Numbered from the stretch's first letter, positions 1 through 9,917 are shown. The stretch is 64,000 nucleotides of DNA from Gammaproteobacteria bacterium (GCA_030431985.1 JAUIIB010000007.1:1-64000), one strand, 5' to 3'. A program made the numbers and translations. The notes: a model not told the origin generated them from the letters alone.

Positions 1-120
1 CTTTGCGGGTTCGGTGGGTGACATAATAGTCTGAGAAACTCATGCTCATTTCATTAACCAACTGATTAAAAAGAGTATTATAACATTCCGTCCTATTGAT
101 TAGCCTCCTTGCCGTGCAAA

Positions 121-261
121 GATCTCCGTCAGTTAAATGATGAAGAATTGGCAAAAGCGGGAGTCAGCCGGGACTTGGTAAGACTCTCAATAGGCATTGA
201 AAATATTGATGATATTCTCTGCGATATCCACCAGGCCTTGGATGTTGCGGCAACAGGTTAA
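121..261 (+). pseudogene. C-terminal remnant of O-acetylhomoserine sulfhydrylase (metY-like)
   Basis: The plus strand reads RQLNDEELAKAGVSRDLVRL followed by SIGIENIDDILCDIHQAL and a TAA at 259-261. This is the conserved C-terminal end of the PLP-dependent Cys/Met metabolism enzymes of the MetY type. The usual preceding HPASTTH segment is absent, and an in-frame TGA at 97-99 closes the frame upstream, so only about 45 codons survive. No start codon or catalytic lysine region is present. It is a broken relic, probably left by a deletion or rearrangement; the family assignment is firm, the history is inference. Confidence 0.7.
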
Positions 262-352
262 TGGTTAGTCGACGGTCCAGCGAGATAAAATCGGCAAAAT
301 TTAATGGATGCGGATCAACAGTTCATATAATAGGCATTCTCTAAAGAACAAT

Positions 353-757
353 TTAATCATCCTGTGGAGGATTACAAGCCGCTTCCCATTCTGCTGCAAT
401 GATGCTATCCGGCTCGACTTTTTTCCACTCTTGAGGCTGATTGTAGGAGCGCACGAGTTCTCCCCGCTCCATATTCCAGCTAAATAATTTGAATGCCAGT
501 GTTTTTACGTGCTTGACATGGCAGTTATATTTACGCCGGATTTTTTTGGATAAGTAATGAACACCCGTTTCTTCCTGTTCTTGCGCATAGTCGATCAGCA
601 CCCACATTTTAACCTGATCTTTTGCTCTGAGCGCAGACGTTAAATCCACATAAACGACAAAGCCGCCTTTGCCGTTGCGCTCGTCAATCTGAGTCCATTC
701 AGCAAGTATATCCATACTCAAACTCAGCAACACTATAAACAATAGCAATTTCTTCAT
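353..757 (-). CDS. Surface-adhesin protein E-like exported protein
   Basis: A small protein of 134 residues with an N-terminal signal peptide (MKKLLLFIVLLSLSMDILA) followed by a compact domain. Spaced aromatic and cysteine residues (EWTQID, VYVDLTSA, VKMWVLIDY, YNCHVK, final WEAACNPP) match the pattern of the surface-adhesin protein E family, common in betaproteobacteria. An ATG at 757 is preferred to an upstream TTG because it places the signal peptide at the N terminus; the ribosome site is weak. It stands alone between the metY relic and a sirtuin gene. A role at the cell surface or in the periplasm is inferred; the function is unknown. Confidence 0.6.
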   Translation of the reverse strand: MKKLLLFIVLLSLSMDILAEWTQIDERNGKGGFVVYVDLTSALRAKDQVKMWVLIDYAQEQEETGVHYLSKKIRRKYNCHVKHVKTLAFKLFSWNMERGELVRSYNQPQEWKKVEPDSIIAAEWEAACNPPQDD

Positions 758-989
758 CAGCACTTTATTAAATCGGTTTATCAAAATCTGTTATTTTTAA
801 CAGAAACATTATTTCATAAAAATCATGAATGCGTGGTATCTTAGTCAGCCGATATGTAGCAGACGCATGCAATATTTTCACTTTGAGTGATTAATGGCCC
901 ACCTGATATGCGTACACAATCAACTTATTAGCCGACTACTTTGCGCATAGTATCGATCTCTGAAACATTGTAATCACAAACCGTCAACC

Positions 990-1820
990 ATGCTAATTGA
1001 TGAATTGCAATCGACACTTGAACGCCATAAGCAATGGCTGGTGATTACAGGTGCCGGTGTCAGTCTCAACTCAGGAATTCCGACTTACCGCGATGACAAT
1101 GGAAACTGGTTGCGCAGCGACCCGATCAGGCATCACGAATTTCTTCAATCTGAAGACAAACGAAAGCGCTATTGGGCTCGGAGTGCAGTTGGATGGCAAG
1201 CGATAGTGCATGCACGCCCCAATGCCGCTCATTTTGCGCTTGCAGTGCTGGAACAGCGCGGGCATATCGCAGGTTTGATTACGCAAAACGTAGACCGATT
1301 GCATCAAAAGGCCGGACATCAGAATGTCATTGACCTGCACGGACGTCTTGACCGGGTGCGTTGTTTAAATTGCGGGGAATATGAAACACGCAGCCAACTT
1401 CAAATTCGCCTGCTGGAACGCAACCCTTTTTTGAAAGCGCTCACGGGCCAGTTAGCACCCGATGGCGATGCTTTGGTTGAAGATTTGATTACCAAACAGG
1501 TTGCACTGGTTAACTGCTTATCATGCGCAGGCATTCTCATGCCTGACGTGGTCTTTTTTGGTGGCGCAGTAGCGAAACAGGCCAGTCTGGACGCCATGCA
1601 ATTTTATGAACACAGTAACGGCGTATTGGTAGTCGGTTCGTCAATCATGACATACTCCGGCTTCCGGTTCTGTAAACTGGCAAAACAGGATGGAAAGCCA
1701 CTTGCCATCATTAATCGGGGTAAAACGCGTGCTGACGGCATTGCCGACTATAAAATCGAACAGAACTGCGAATCGGTTTTATCTGCTTTAATCGACAATA
1801 AAAGCCATGCACACCATTAA
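990..1820 (+). CDS. Sir2-family NAD-dependent protein deacylase
   Basis: The 276-residue protein carries the sirtuin core: the NAD-binding GAGVSLNSGIPTYRD near the N terminus, TQNVDRLHQKAG, the catalytic histidine in DLHGR, and two zinc-binding cysteine pairs (CLNCG and CLSCAG) followed by LMPDVVFFGG. Family members remove acyl groups from lysine, consuming NAD and releasing nicotinamide and O-acyl-ADP-ribose. The long spacer between the cysteine pairs (about 50 residues) resembles the SIR4-like class II branch. It is monocistronic and converges with the downstream signalling operon. The substrate cannot be told from sequence. Confidence 0.88.
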   Translation: MLIDELQSTLERHKQWLVITGAGVSLNSGIPTYRDDNGNWLRSDPIRHHEFLQSEDKRKRYWARSAVGWQAIVHARPNAAHFALAVLEQRGHIAGLITQNVDRLHQKAGHQNVIDLHGRLDRVRCLNCGEYETRSQLQIRLLERNPFLKALTGQLAPDGDALVEDLITKQVALVNCLSCAGILMPDVVFFGGAVAKQASLDAMQFYEHSNGVLVVGSSIMTYSGFRFCKLAKQDGKPLAIINRGKTRADGIADYKIEQNCESVLSALIDNKSHAHH

Positions 1821-1842
1821 TCCCTTGCTCATCACACAAGCT

Positions 1843-2820
1843 TTATTTAGCGAGTTTAACAGCAGGCTTCTTCGTAGCTGGCTTTTCTTCGACTGATTGC
1901 TTTTCGGATTGCACCGGCATCATATCTTCTGAAAAAAAATGATAACAGTTGCGGCCGTGATTTTTTGAATAATACATGGCGATATCCGCATATTTCACCA
2001 GATCATTCGGCTTCAGCCCATCTGACGGATATATGCTAATACCGATACTGGCGTTGACATTGATCTCATGAAAAGATAAACAAACGGGTTCGCTCATCGC
2101 ACTGCTAAGCTTTTCCGCTATTGTTGTGGTATCTTTTAAATTCTTAATATCTTCGGTGATTATCGTAAATTCATCACCGCCCAAACGGGCTATCGTATCA
2201 CCTTTCCGAGTGCAGCTTTCAAACCTGCGGGCAACCTGGATGAGCAATTCATCGCCGGCATCATGACCCAGTGTATCGTTAACAAGCTTGAATTTATCAA
2301 GATCAATCAAAAACAGCGCGACCAGCGTTTTGTTTCGGCTCGCCCGAATAAGCGCCCTGTCCAGCCTATCCCGAAACAGGCCTCGGTTTGCAAGACCAGT
2401 CAAACTGTCATAGTTGGCCAGATAAACCAATTGCTTTTCATGATTTTTACGCTCAATTGCATAGCCGATCGATCTGTTGATTAAATGGCCGTCACCCTGC
2501 CCCTTTATTAAATAATCCTGGGCGCCCATTTGTACAATCTGCAAAGCGAGCTTTTCATTTTCATTACCACTCAGCACCACAATAGGAATACTCGGATCAT
2601 GATCTTGAATTGATGTAACGGCTTTAAGGCCGCTTGCATCAGGCAAACCCAAGTCAGTCAGCACGATATCAAAATTCCCCGAATCAAGAAATTCAAGCCC
2701 CTGCCTTAAAGAACTCGCGGACTTGATGACATACTTATTCGGGCATGCGGCATTTAACTGCTCGTCAACAAGAAAACTATCGACGATATTATCCTCAATT
2801 AATAATATGTTTAGCTTCAC
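1843..2820 (-). CDS. Response regulator with GGDEF diguanylate cyclase output
   Basis: Residues 1-125 form a receiver domain (acidic EDN near the start, DIVLTDLGLPD with the phosphoacceptor Asp, VVLSGN, and the conserved Lys in DYLIKG). Residues 135-300 form a GGDEF domain with an intact RLGGDEF active site and an RKGD inhibitory site five residues upstream. It should therefore make c-di-GMP from two GTP under phosphorylation control, with product inhibition. The last 25 residues are a lysine- and proline-rich tail. The start is GTG at 2820. It is the last gene of a leftward set of four signalling genes, but 251 bp separate it from the kinase, so it may have its own promoter. Confidence 0.9.
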   Translation of the reverse strand: MKLNILLIEDNIVDSFLVDEQLNAACPNKYVIKSASSLRQGLEFLDSGNFDIVLTDLGLPDASGLKAVTSIQDHDPSIPIVVLSGNENEKLALQIVQMGAQDYLIKGQGDGHLINRSIGYAIERKNHEKQLVYLANYDSLTGLANRGLFRDRLDRALIRASRNKTLVALFLIDLDKFKLVNDTLGHDAGDELLIQVARRFESCTRKGDTIARLGGDEFTIITEDIKNLKDTTTIAEKLSSAMSEPVCLSFHEINVNASIGISIYPSDGLKPNDLVKYADIAMYYSKNHGRNCYHFFSEDMMPVQSEKQSVEEKPATKKPAVKLAK

Positions 2821-3071
2821 AGTTATAATAATGAGTTGAGATTAAACAACATTTTATCCGCCACCAATGCCATTCTGACAACATGATAAATATAGAATAA
2901 AAACTTATGCTCAGCGCTTTAATCGATGAAAAAATATAAACAGCACTGTAGCAGAGCCTATGACACCAGCGCAAGTTTCCGTACGGTCTCGCAAGTTATC
3001 CAAATGCTGTTACGTGCACAAAAACAGCAACGCACGCCGCCTATCGGTCACCACAGTAACCTGATTCTTAT

Positions 3072-3809
3072 TTAGCTACCCTTTTCTGGTGCCGGTAAAG
3101 TGAAAAATATACTGGCGCCTTCATTCTCGGCTGACTCTATCCAGATTTTACCGCCATGGCGATTGACGATTTTTCTCGCCAGCGCCAGACCGGCGCCAAT
3201 ACCCGGATACTTTTCTTCGACATGAAGCTTTCTAAAAAGCTGGAATACTTCTTCACAATATTCCTCAGCAATGCCAATACCGTTGTCTCTAATCTCAAAT
3301 AAAATTCTGCCGTCGTCTTGTTGTTGAGCAGTCACAGTTACTTCGCGTGATGCATTCTCATCATGAAATTTCAATGCATTCTCGATCAAATATCGGAACA
3401 AATGATGACATTGGCGGGCATCGACCCAAACCGTTGGTAATGCATCATAACGAACGCAAAACCTGTGCTCAGCGAGAAAATTAGGCATATTTACAAGTGC
3501 CTTTTCCAGTACTTCCTTACTTGACATTTCTTCAAAAGGCATGCCTTGTGTATTGATACGGGAGAATTCCAACAGACTGACCTGCATTGCATCCAGTTTT
3601 CGCAGAGAAAGCTCAAGAAACTTGACGTATTGCCGTTCCTCATCGCCAAGATGCCTTTGCGTTGAATCAATCAACAAACGTGTAATTTCTTTGATATGTC
3701 TGATCGGCGCACTCAGATCGTGGGAAACAATATAAGCATAATCCTGGTATTCTTGCTTAATTTGGGCAAGCTCACTATCTGAATTGTCTTCGTTTTTCAT
3801 TGATGGCAT
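3072..3809 (-). CDS. Short cytoplasmic histidine kinase
   Basis: A 245-residue kinase with almost nothing but a HisKA dimerisation domain (phosphoacceptor His30 in SHDLSAPIRHI) and a HATPase domain (N box LIENALKFH, G1 DNGIGI, G2 GAGLALARKIV). It lacks a membrane segment and a PAS or other sensor domain, so its input must come from a partner. Twelve bases separate it from the upstream receiver gene. The G2 box reads GIGAGLAL rather than the usual GTGLGLA, a modest deviation. The layout suggests it exchanges phosphate with the neighbouring receiver or the GGDEF protein, which is inference. Confidence 0.85.
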   Translation of the reverse strand: MPSMKNEDNSDSELAQIKQEYQDYAYIVSHDLSAPIRHIKEITRLLIDSTQRHLGDEERQYVKFLELSLRKLDAMQVSLLEFSRINTQGMPFEEMSSKEVLEKALVNMPNFLAEHRFCVRYDALPTVWVDARQCHHLFRYLIENALKFHDENASREVTVTAQQQDDGRILFEIRDNGIGIAEEYCEEVFQLFRKLHVEEKYPGIGAGLALARKIVNRHGGKIWIESAENEGASIFFTLPAPEKGS

Positions 3810-3821
3810 ACTGAATTGAGG

Positions 3822-4277
3822 CTATCTTGTTGGGTCGTAAGGAAGCACGACAACGCTAAACCAGAAATTTTCTATTGCCGACACAATTTCATGAAATTTA
3901 TATAAGTCTACAGGTTTTACGATATAGCTGCTGGCTTGTAAATCGTAGGTTTCTGCAACATCTTTTTCTGCTTTTGAACTGGTTAGAATGACCACAGGAA
4001 TACGACGCAGAACTTCGTCAGTTTTAATTTCCTCGAGTACCTGCTTACCGTTCTTTTTAGGTAAATTGATATCCAAGAGTATAATGTCGGGTGTCACATA
4101 GTTCTCGTATTCCCCGCGTTTAAACAGCATATCAAGCGCGGTTTCTCCGTCGGGAGCAACATGGATATGATTCGCGATTCTGGCTTTTTGAAAAGCTTTC
4201 TTAGTTAAAAACACGTCCCCCGGATTGTCCTCAACCAGGAAAATTTCTACGGTTCTTGCATTATCGGTCAAAGACAT
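3822..4277 (-). CDS. Stand-alone receiver protein (Rcp1-like response regulator)
   Basis: A single receiver domain of 151 residues with no DNA-binding or enzymatic output. Acidic residues lie in FLVEDNPGD, the phosphoacceptor Asp is in DIILLDINLPKKNGK, followed by VVILTSS and the conserved Lys in SYIVKPVD. The EDNPGD variant and the PKKNGK loop are typical of the Rcp1 group that pairs with phytochrome-type kinases. It sits 10 bp downstream of the membrane histidine kinase and 12 bp upstream of the short kinase, so it is probably a phosphate shuttle between them. Confidence 0.88.
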   Translation of the reverse strand: MSLTDNARTVEIFLVEDNPGDVFLTKKAFQKARIANHIHVAPDGETALDMLFKRGEYENYVTPDIILLDINLPKKNGKQVLEEIKTDEVLRRIPVVILTSSKAEKDVAETYDLQASSYIVKPVDLYKFHEIVSAIENFWFSVVVLPYDPTR

Positions 4278-4287
4278 ACCGTGCCCT

Positions 4288-6285
4288 TTATTGTTTCAAT
4301 TTGGGTAATGTGAAATAAAAACAGCTTCCTGTACCGTATTTTGATTCTACCCATATCTGCCCATGAAAATTCTCCACTATCTTTTTACAAATCGCAAGAC
4401 CAATTCCTGTGCCTTTGTATTCATTTTTATGATGCAAGCGATTAAAAATAACAAAGATCTGCTCAAAATATTCTTTTTTGATGCCAATGCCATTATCGTG
4501 AACACTAAAAGCCCAGTGGTCATCATGCTCAACAACACCAATATGAACCTCTGGCGTTCTATCCGGATGCCGGTATTTTATCGCATTCCCCACTAAATTC
4601 TGGAGCAACCGGGAAAATTGAGTAGGATTGGCATGAATGACAGGCATATCGTCCATGGTAACGCCAGCCCCGGAATTCAGGATTCCAGTTGACAGATTAG
4701 ACAACGCCGAATTAATCATAGTCCTGCTATCAAATGTCTCAAACCCCATATCATCGGCACCGATCCGCGAATATTCAAGAAGATCTGAGATCAGGTCCTG
4801 CATACGGATAGCGCCATCCACAATAAATGTCATATATTTTTTTGCGTCGCCTTCCAATTTATCGCCGTATTCCTCATCTAATAACGCAGTAAAATTAGCA
4901 ACCATACGCAACGGCTCTTGTAAATCATGTGAAGCGATATAGGCAAAACGTCCCAGCTCCTCATTGGAACGCATAATTTCCTCAAGGGCGAGTTGCGAGT
5001 CAGTTACATCACGCGAAACACCCAAGATAAAAACATCATCATTACTTTTGAATCGCGTTCTTTTTGTTGACAAAACACGTTTTTCTCCACTCGGAAGTAA
5101 AATTGTTTCTTGTGCCTCGCTGACGCCTCTGCTGAAAGCCTGCATCTCTTTCTCCACAACCAATCCCAAAGATTCAGGTACAAACGCACTTTTTGAGGTC
5201 TGCTCAACTCGCTTTTTGTCTTTATCATGAGGGTAGGTATTCCAGAAATTATCGTTAGCCATAACAATACGAGAGGATTTATCCTTGATGAAAACAGCAT
5301 CTGGAATCTTATTAATCACCAAATCCACAAAGCGTTTGCTCTCCTCTAGTTTAAGGTGAGCACTTTTGTAACGTTCAATCAAAAAAGCAGTGATCCAGAC
5401 CATTACAATTGAAAGTGTACGATTAATATAAACGGTCAATAAATCAACATCGCCTGAACTCGATGCAAAATATCCCAGAATAATCAACAAAGTCGAAATC
5501 GAGGCTAGAATAAAGGTTGATTTAATCTGTCCATACCACCAGCTATAGAGAATTAATCCCACATATAGTATTCCCATACTCGCACCCAGTGGCATATATA
5601 AATCTAATGAAAGGATGACCAATACCAACAAGATTGGCACACCCAAGTACTGTGCCAGGTTTTTTCCATTCCATATATATGCAATTAATCCAATAGCCAG
5701 CACAACAAATCCTGATGCCGTATGAATAGCCATACGCGTTAATTGCGCCCATCCATAAGCTCCGGTGGCGCCCTGCATATAACCTGCTATCGCTATAAGC
5801 CCAAGCGACAAAACAAAAAATCCTAGAAACTCCCCTACAAGACTCTGCTTAGCAGTCAAAACGAAATAGTTTGAAAGTAAAATAATGGCAAATCCATACA
5901 ATAAAAAGCAGAGTGCCGTATTGGGCGCCATTCGCCCCGGATGTGAAGTGCGGGTAGTAATATAAGGTTCCATCATTAACTGATCGATCCCCAGTTCCAA
6001 TCCAAAAATATATTGCAGCAAGGTCAACAACCCGACCAGCGCGATGACGCCGCCACAACCAACGGCTAATATTGTTTTTCGAAAGATTAAAGCGGCAAGA
6101 CCGATTCCAGCCAATAAAATTCCCAGGGCTGTGTTATATTGCATGGGTGCAAAGTATGGCATTACCTGAATTAACGTTTCGTTATGCGCATACCAGCCAA
6201 TAAGTACGGAACTTCCCAAACAGATCGTGATAAGACTACAGACAAAAGAAAAAGCACCCAGCTTTTTTCTGAGAAATAACGGCAT
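4288..6285 (-). CDS. Membrane histidine kinase with PAS domain
   Basis: The 665-residue protein begins with a hydrophobic region of about eight or nine transmembrane segments (residues 10-310), then a PAS domain (about 320-425), a HisKA domain with His453 in YIASHDLQEPLRM, and a HATPase domain (N box LVGNAIKY, DNGIGI, GTGIGLAICKKIV). The SHDLQEPLR form of the H box is shared with phytochrome-like kinases. A ribosome site GGAAGGAT precedes the ATG. It heads the signalling operon and is the likely sensor for the receiver genes downstream. The multi-pass N terminus is of unknown ligand specificity. Confidence 0.88.
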   Translation of the reverse strand: MPLFLRKKLGAFSFVCSLITICLGSSVLIGWYAHNETLIQVMPYFAPMQYNTALGILLAGIGLAALIFRKTILAVGCGGVIALVGLLTLLQYIFGLELGIDQLMMEPYITTRTSHPGRMAPNTALCFLLYGFAIILLSNYFVLTAKQSLVGEFLGFFVLSLGLIAIAGYMQGATGAYGWAQLTRMAIHTASGFVVLAIGLIAYIWNGKNLAQYLGVPILLVLVILSLDLYMPLGASMGILYVGLILYSWWYGQIKSTFILASISTLLIILGYFASSSGDVDLLTVYINRTLSIVMVWITAFLIERYKSAHLKLEESKRFVDLVINKIPDAVFIKDKSSRIVMANDNFWNTYPHDKDKKRVEQTSKSAFVPESLGLVVEKEMQAFSRGVSEAQETILLPSGEKRVLSTKRTRFKSNDDVFILGVSRDVTDSQLALEEIMRSNEELGRFAYIASHDLQEPLRMVANFTALLDEEYGDKLEGDAKKYMTFIVDGAIRMQDLISDLLEYSRIGADDMGFETFDSRTMINSALSNLSTGILNSGAGVTMDDMPVIHANPTQFSRLLQNLVGNAIKYRHPDRTPEVHIGVVEHDDHWAFSVHDNGIGIKKEYFEQIFVIFNRLHHKNEYKGTGIGLAICKKIVENFHGQIWVESKYGTGSCFYFTLPKLKQ

Positions 6286-6525
6286 GTATTTATCCTTCCG
6301 AGGCCAACAACGTTAGTGCATAACTACCTGTGTCATTAATGACTGCATAGATTTCTGAGTCCGCTTACAAACGGATTGACAACCACACACTTGTGTTATC
6401 GGTACTATCTACAAAATTCTTATAGGTCTGTTTCTAAAAATCCTCCTATCCCGTATTTTTCGAGTTTACATGAATAAGTAACGTTTATAATTAATTTTGG
6501 AACCTTCAGACTTAAAACCAAATAT

Positions 6526-7209
6526 TTAACCAGATATTGAGTCAGACGTTACAAGAACGATACCCAAGCCATCATGCCCTTTACTACCTACGGTTTGAAT
6601 AACGGTGGTTGTAACACGCGGCTCGGTCGCTACAAGTTGGTTAAATTGTCTAACACCCTGTACACGGGTATCCGGGCTGTCTGCGTCAATAACGGCACCT
6701 TGTCTAACGACGTTATCGGCTATAATGAGCGTACCTTTCCTGGCAAGCTTCATTGAATATTCAAAATACCCCGGATAATTTTCTTTATCGGCATCGATAA
6801 ATATCAAATCAAACGGTGATTCCCCTTTCTCAACCATATCATTCATCAAATAAAGGGCAGGTCCAAGCTTAATCTCGACCTTATCCTGCAAACCGGCGCG
6901 TTCAATATTTTTCTGTGCCGTTTTGGCACAGTTATCGTCAATTTCAAGGGTCACGAGTTTTCCACCTTCAGGTAACGCTTTAGCCATCCATAATGTACTG
7001 TATCCACCGAGAGCACCGATTTCTAAAATGCGTTTTGCCTGATTCAATTGAGCCATAATATATAGCAACTTTCCCTGATTGGGTGCCACTGCAATCGGGT
7101 CCAGGCCGGCTGCATCACTATCCTTTAGCGCCTGCGTTAAGGCCTGATCCTCCGGCAGGAAGAGTCCATCAAAATAATGATCAACAGCGTTCCATAGTTC
7201 TTGAGACAT
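6526..7209 (-). CDS. SAM-dependent O-methyltransferase (class I, caffeoyl-CoA OMT family)
   Basis: A 227-residue protein with the class I methyltransferase fold: SAM-binding motif I LEIGALGGYSTLWMA, acidic TLEIDDNCAKTA, the metal and SAM site DLIFIDADKENYPGYF, and IIADNVVRQGAV. These are the signatures of the caffeoyl-CoA and catechol O-methyltransferase family, which needs a divalent cation. A good GGAGAA site lies before the ATG at 7209. The gene follows an alcohol dehydrogenase in the same direction with a 114 bp gap; a joint role in a small-molecule pathway is possible but not shown. The substrate is unknown. Confidence 0.87.
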   Translation of the reverse strand: MSQELWNAVDHYFDGLFLPEDQALTQALKDSDAAGLDPIAVAPNQGKLLYIMAQLNQAKRILEIGALGGYSTLWMAKALPEGGKLVTLEIDDNCAKTAQKNIERAGLQDKVEIKLGPALYLMNDMVEKGESPFDLIFIDADKENYPGYFEYSMKLARKGTLIIADNVVRQGAVIDADSPDTRVQGVRQFNQLVATEPRVTTTVIQTVGSKGHDGLGIVLVTSDSISG

Positions 7210-7323
7210 ATGAAATTCTCCAAATTTTTAAAAACATATTATTAAGCACTGAATACTTCAGTAATTCTAGAATCCGCATCGGGAAGGTTTGAACAGTAAT
7301 TCATCTGCAAGTAACCAATAGCG

Positions 7324-8400
7324 TCAAAGCAAATCATTTTTGAGCACAGCACGGAAACGGATGGTGCCATCACGAATCTTCTGGATTGCCTCATTTGCGG
7401 TTTTATGCGTGAATTCTTCAATAATCGGCCTGACGTCATATTTAGCTGCGAACTTCAGCATGGCCCGCATCTGACTGCTCGAACCGATAGGTGAGGATGA
7501 CAACGTCAAGCGGTTAAACATCAGCGGCATAAGGCTGAAGTTATCCACTTTCTCAGGTACACCGACAAAGTGAAGCGTACCATACGGGCGCATCAGGCCC
7601 ACATAATGATTAATATCGATAATACCGCCGGAAATACAAAACAACAGATAATGAAGTTTGCCCGCATGAGCATCCATATCTGCGGGACTGGACGAATCGA
7701 TAAAACCGGTAGCACCTAACGCTTCACAGAATGATCGCTTACCGGTACCACGAGAAACAGCAAAGGTTTCAGCACCCATTTTTGCGGCAAACTGAATCGC
7801 CATATGACCCAGCCCGCCGATCCCGACAATCCCAATACGCCTATCCTTCAGATTCCAGCTCTCTCCAGCATATTCGTACAACGGCGCAGCCACGGTAAGA
7901 CCGCCGCACATCAGTGGTCCAACGTATTTTTCCTCATACCCTTCGGGAATTTTAAAAAGATAACGCGAATCCGTGCGCAGGTGGGTCGAAAAACCACCGT
8001 GGTGAACATGCACCCCGGTCTCGTCTACGGTATTTTCAAAATAAGTAAACTTGCGATGAGGACAGAGGTTGTCAATTCCTGCCTGACAATTTTCGCATTC
8101 ACCACAGGCCTGCGCCTGAGCACCAAGACCGACAACATCCCCCACTCTCAGATCGCTGACGTCTGATCCCACCGCAATCACATGGCCAACGACTTCATGA
8201 CCGGGAACCAGCGGATAACGTGACAAACCCCAGTCGTTGTCGATCATATGGATATCCGTCGCACAAACACCCGTGTACGTCACACGGATATCTGCATCAA
8301 GCCCTGCCAACGGCTTCGGTGGATACTGGTAGGACTCAACTTTTGCTTTGGCCTCTAAAGCTGCCATCGATGAAATTTTCTCCGGTATTTGGTCTGGCAT
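7324..8400 (-). CDS. Zinc-dependent NAD(P) alcohol dehydrogenase (MDR, cinnamyl-alcohol type)
   Basis: The 358-residue protein shows the medium-chain dehydrogenase layout: catalytic zinc ligands in GVCATDIHMID and GHEVVGHV, a four-cysteine structural zinc lobe (CGECENCQAGIDNLC), and a Rossmann nucleotide site GIVGIGGLGHMA. The wording and length match the cinnamyl alcohol dehydrogenase or YahK group, which reduces aldehydes with NADPH. AAGGACGG precedes the ATG. It lies upstream of the O-methyltransferase and may be co-transcribed with it. Cofactor and substrate are inferred from family only. Confidence 0.88.
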   Translation of the reverse strand: MPDQIPEKISSMAALEAKAKVESYQYPPKPLAGLDADIRVTYTGVCATDIHMIDNDWGLSRYPLVPGHEVVGHVIAVGSDVSDLRVGDVVGLGAQAQACGECENCQAGIDNLCPHRKFTYFENTVDETGVHVHHGGFSTHLRTDSRYLFKIPEGYEEKYVGPLMCGGLTVAAPLYEYAGESWNLKDRRIGIVGIGGLGHMAIQFAAKMGAETFAVSRGTGKRSFCEALGATGFIDSSSPADMDAHAGKLHYLLFCISGGIIDINHYVGLMRPYGTLHFVGVPEKVDNFSLMPLMFNRLTLSSSPIGSSSQMRAMLKFAAKYDVRPIIEEFTHKTANEAIQKIRDGTIRFRAVLKNDLL

Positions 8401-8646
8401 GTTTTACCGTCCTTGTATTGGATACAGTTATCAGTTTACGTATATTATTATGAGGCGCAAAATGTTTTACGCGATTGCTGGTCGAACAGAAACGGATGCC
8501 AATGGACTGGAACAAAGCATCATCGTTGACCTGATTGTTGGCTGCAGCAACCAACTTACCGGTAGCTCATGTGCGTTTTGACAAGAATAAGAATTCCCTC
8601 TGACGAGAACCTCATTCCAAGCCCGAACACAATCTGAAATCGTGCT

Positions 8647-9754
8647 TTATTTCACCCCTTCTTTCAAACTGGCCATAATAAAGTTGCTAAGGTCGCCATC
8701 AAGCACGGCCTGCGTATTGCCAGTTTCAACATTGGTTCGCAGGTCTTTGATACGCGACTGGTCTAGCACATAGGAACGAATCTGATGACCCCAGCCAATA
8801 TCGGTTTTTGAATCTTCAATATTCTGTTTTTCTTCGTTACGTTTGCGCAGCTCGGCCTCATACAACCGGGATTTCAGCATCGACATTGCTTCCGCTTTGT
8901 TTTTATGTTGAGAGCGCCCACTCTGACACTGCACGACGATATTGGTAGGTAAATGGGTAATACGCACTGCGGAATCGGTTTTATTGATATGCTGCCCGCC
9001 CGCACCTGAAGCACGAAACGTATCGATTCTCAAATCCGCCGGATTGATATCGACTTCAAACGATTCATCAACCTCGGGATACACAAAAATGCTGGCAAAC
9101 GAAGTATGGCGCCGGTTACCGGAATCAAACGGCGATTTCCTCACCAGGCGGTGAATGCCGGTTTCCGTTCTGAGATAACCGTAAGCATATTCACCGCTGA
9201 CTTTTAAGCTCGCACTTTTAATACCGGCGACATCGCCGGGCGATTCCTCAAGCACTTCAACGGCCAGTCCCTGTCGCTCACAGTACCGCAGATACATGCG
9301 TTCGAGCATGGAAGCCCAGTCTTGCGCCTCGGTACCACCCGAACCCGACTGTACATCAATGAAGCAATTGCTCGGATCCATAGGATCCGAAAACATGCGG
9401 TGAAACTCGAGCTTTGCTACCGTATCTTCTAGCGTCTCAACATCGGCAACAATACTGTTTAACGTGTCTTCATCAGACTCCTCTTTGGCCAATACAAATA
9501 ATTCTCTGGCATCGCCAAGCTGATGCTCTAGTGACTCCAACGTCAACACGACATCCTCCAGCATTTTCTTATCGCGACCGATTTGCTCGGCCTGCTTAGC
9601 ATCGTTCCAAATAGCAGGATCTTCGAATAACCGGGTAATCTCTACAAGTTTTGTTTTTTTGTTATCGTAGTCAAAGATACCTCCGCAAGTCATTTGCGCG
9701 GATATTGAGTGCTTCGAGCTGTTCGTCCAATGCATTGATTTGTTCGGCTTCCAT
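8647..9754 (-). CDS. prfB: Peptide chain release factor 2 (programmed +1 frameshift)
   Basis: The protein reads UGA and UAA stop codons and releases the peptide on the ribosome. The SPF codon-recognition motif (KSPFDSG) and the catalytic [16 protein letters not shown] are both present. The reading frame begins at ATG 9754 ([20 protein letters not shown]) and meets a TGA at 9673-9671 after 27 codons; one base must be skipped to enter the main frame, giving about 368 residues. The coding join is 9754-9674 then 9672-8647. It diverges from ispD across a 160 bp spacer. Confidence 0.95.
9670..9686 (-). promoter_or_regulatory. prfB autoregulatory +1 frameshift site
   Basis: On the minus strand the sequence GCGGAGGTATCTTTGAC holds a Shine-Dalgarno-like GGAGG three bases ahead of the slippery CTT TGA C. 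This is nearly identical to the known bacterial prfB site: when RF2 is scarce the ribosome pauses at TGA and slips forward by one base, so RF2 controls its own synthesis. All elements are seen directly; the mechanism is established for the family. Confidence 0.93.
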
Positions 9755-9917
9755 CGGTTTCCTGTTCCTTATCGTTCAATCATTCAAAAACCATATTTTA
9801 ATCCGAAAGGCTGAACCATGCCTATGCGATCTTTTTACATGGTCAATCGATTAACGTTCCGGCGACTGCCATTATTGATTAGAATACCCGGACATTGACG
9901 ATTTTATATTCAACCCG

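Noticed and set aside
1-52. Minus-strand frame starting MSMSFSDYYVTHRTRK running off the window edge
   Set aside because: No ribosome site before the start and too little sequence to judge; it could be chance.
2926-3075. 49-codon plus-strand frame (MKKYKQHCSRAYD) between the GGDEF gene and the short kinase
   Set aside because: No ribosome site, no recognisable domain, and it runs into the end of the kinase gene on the other strand.
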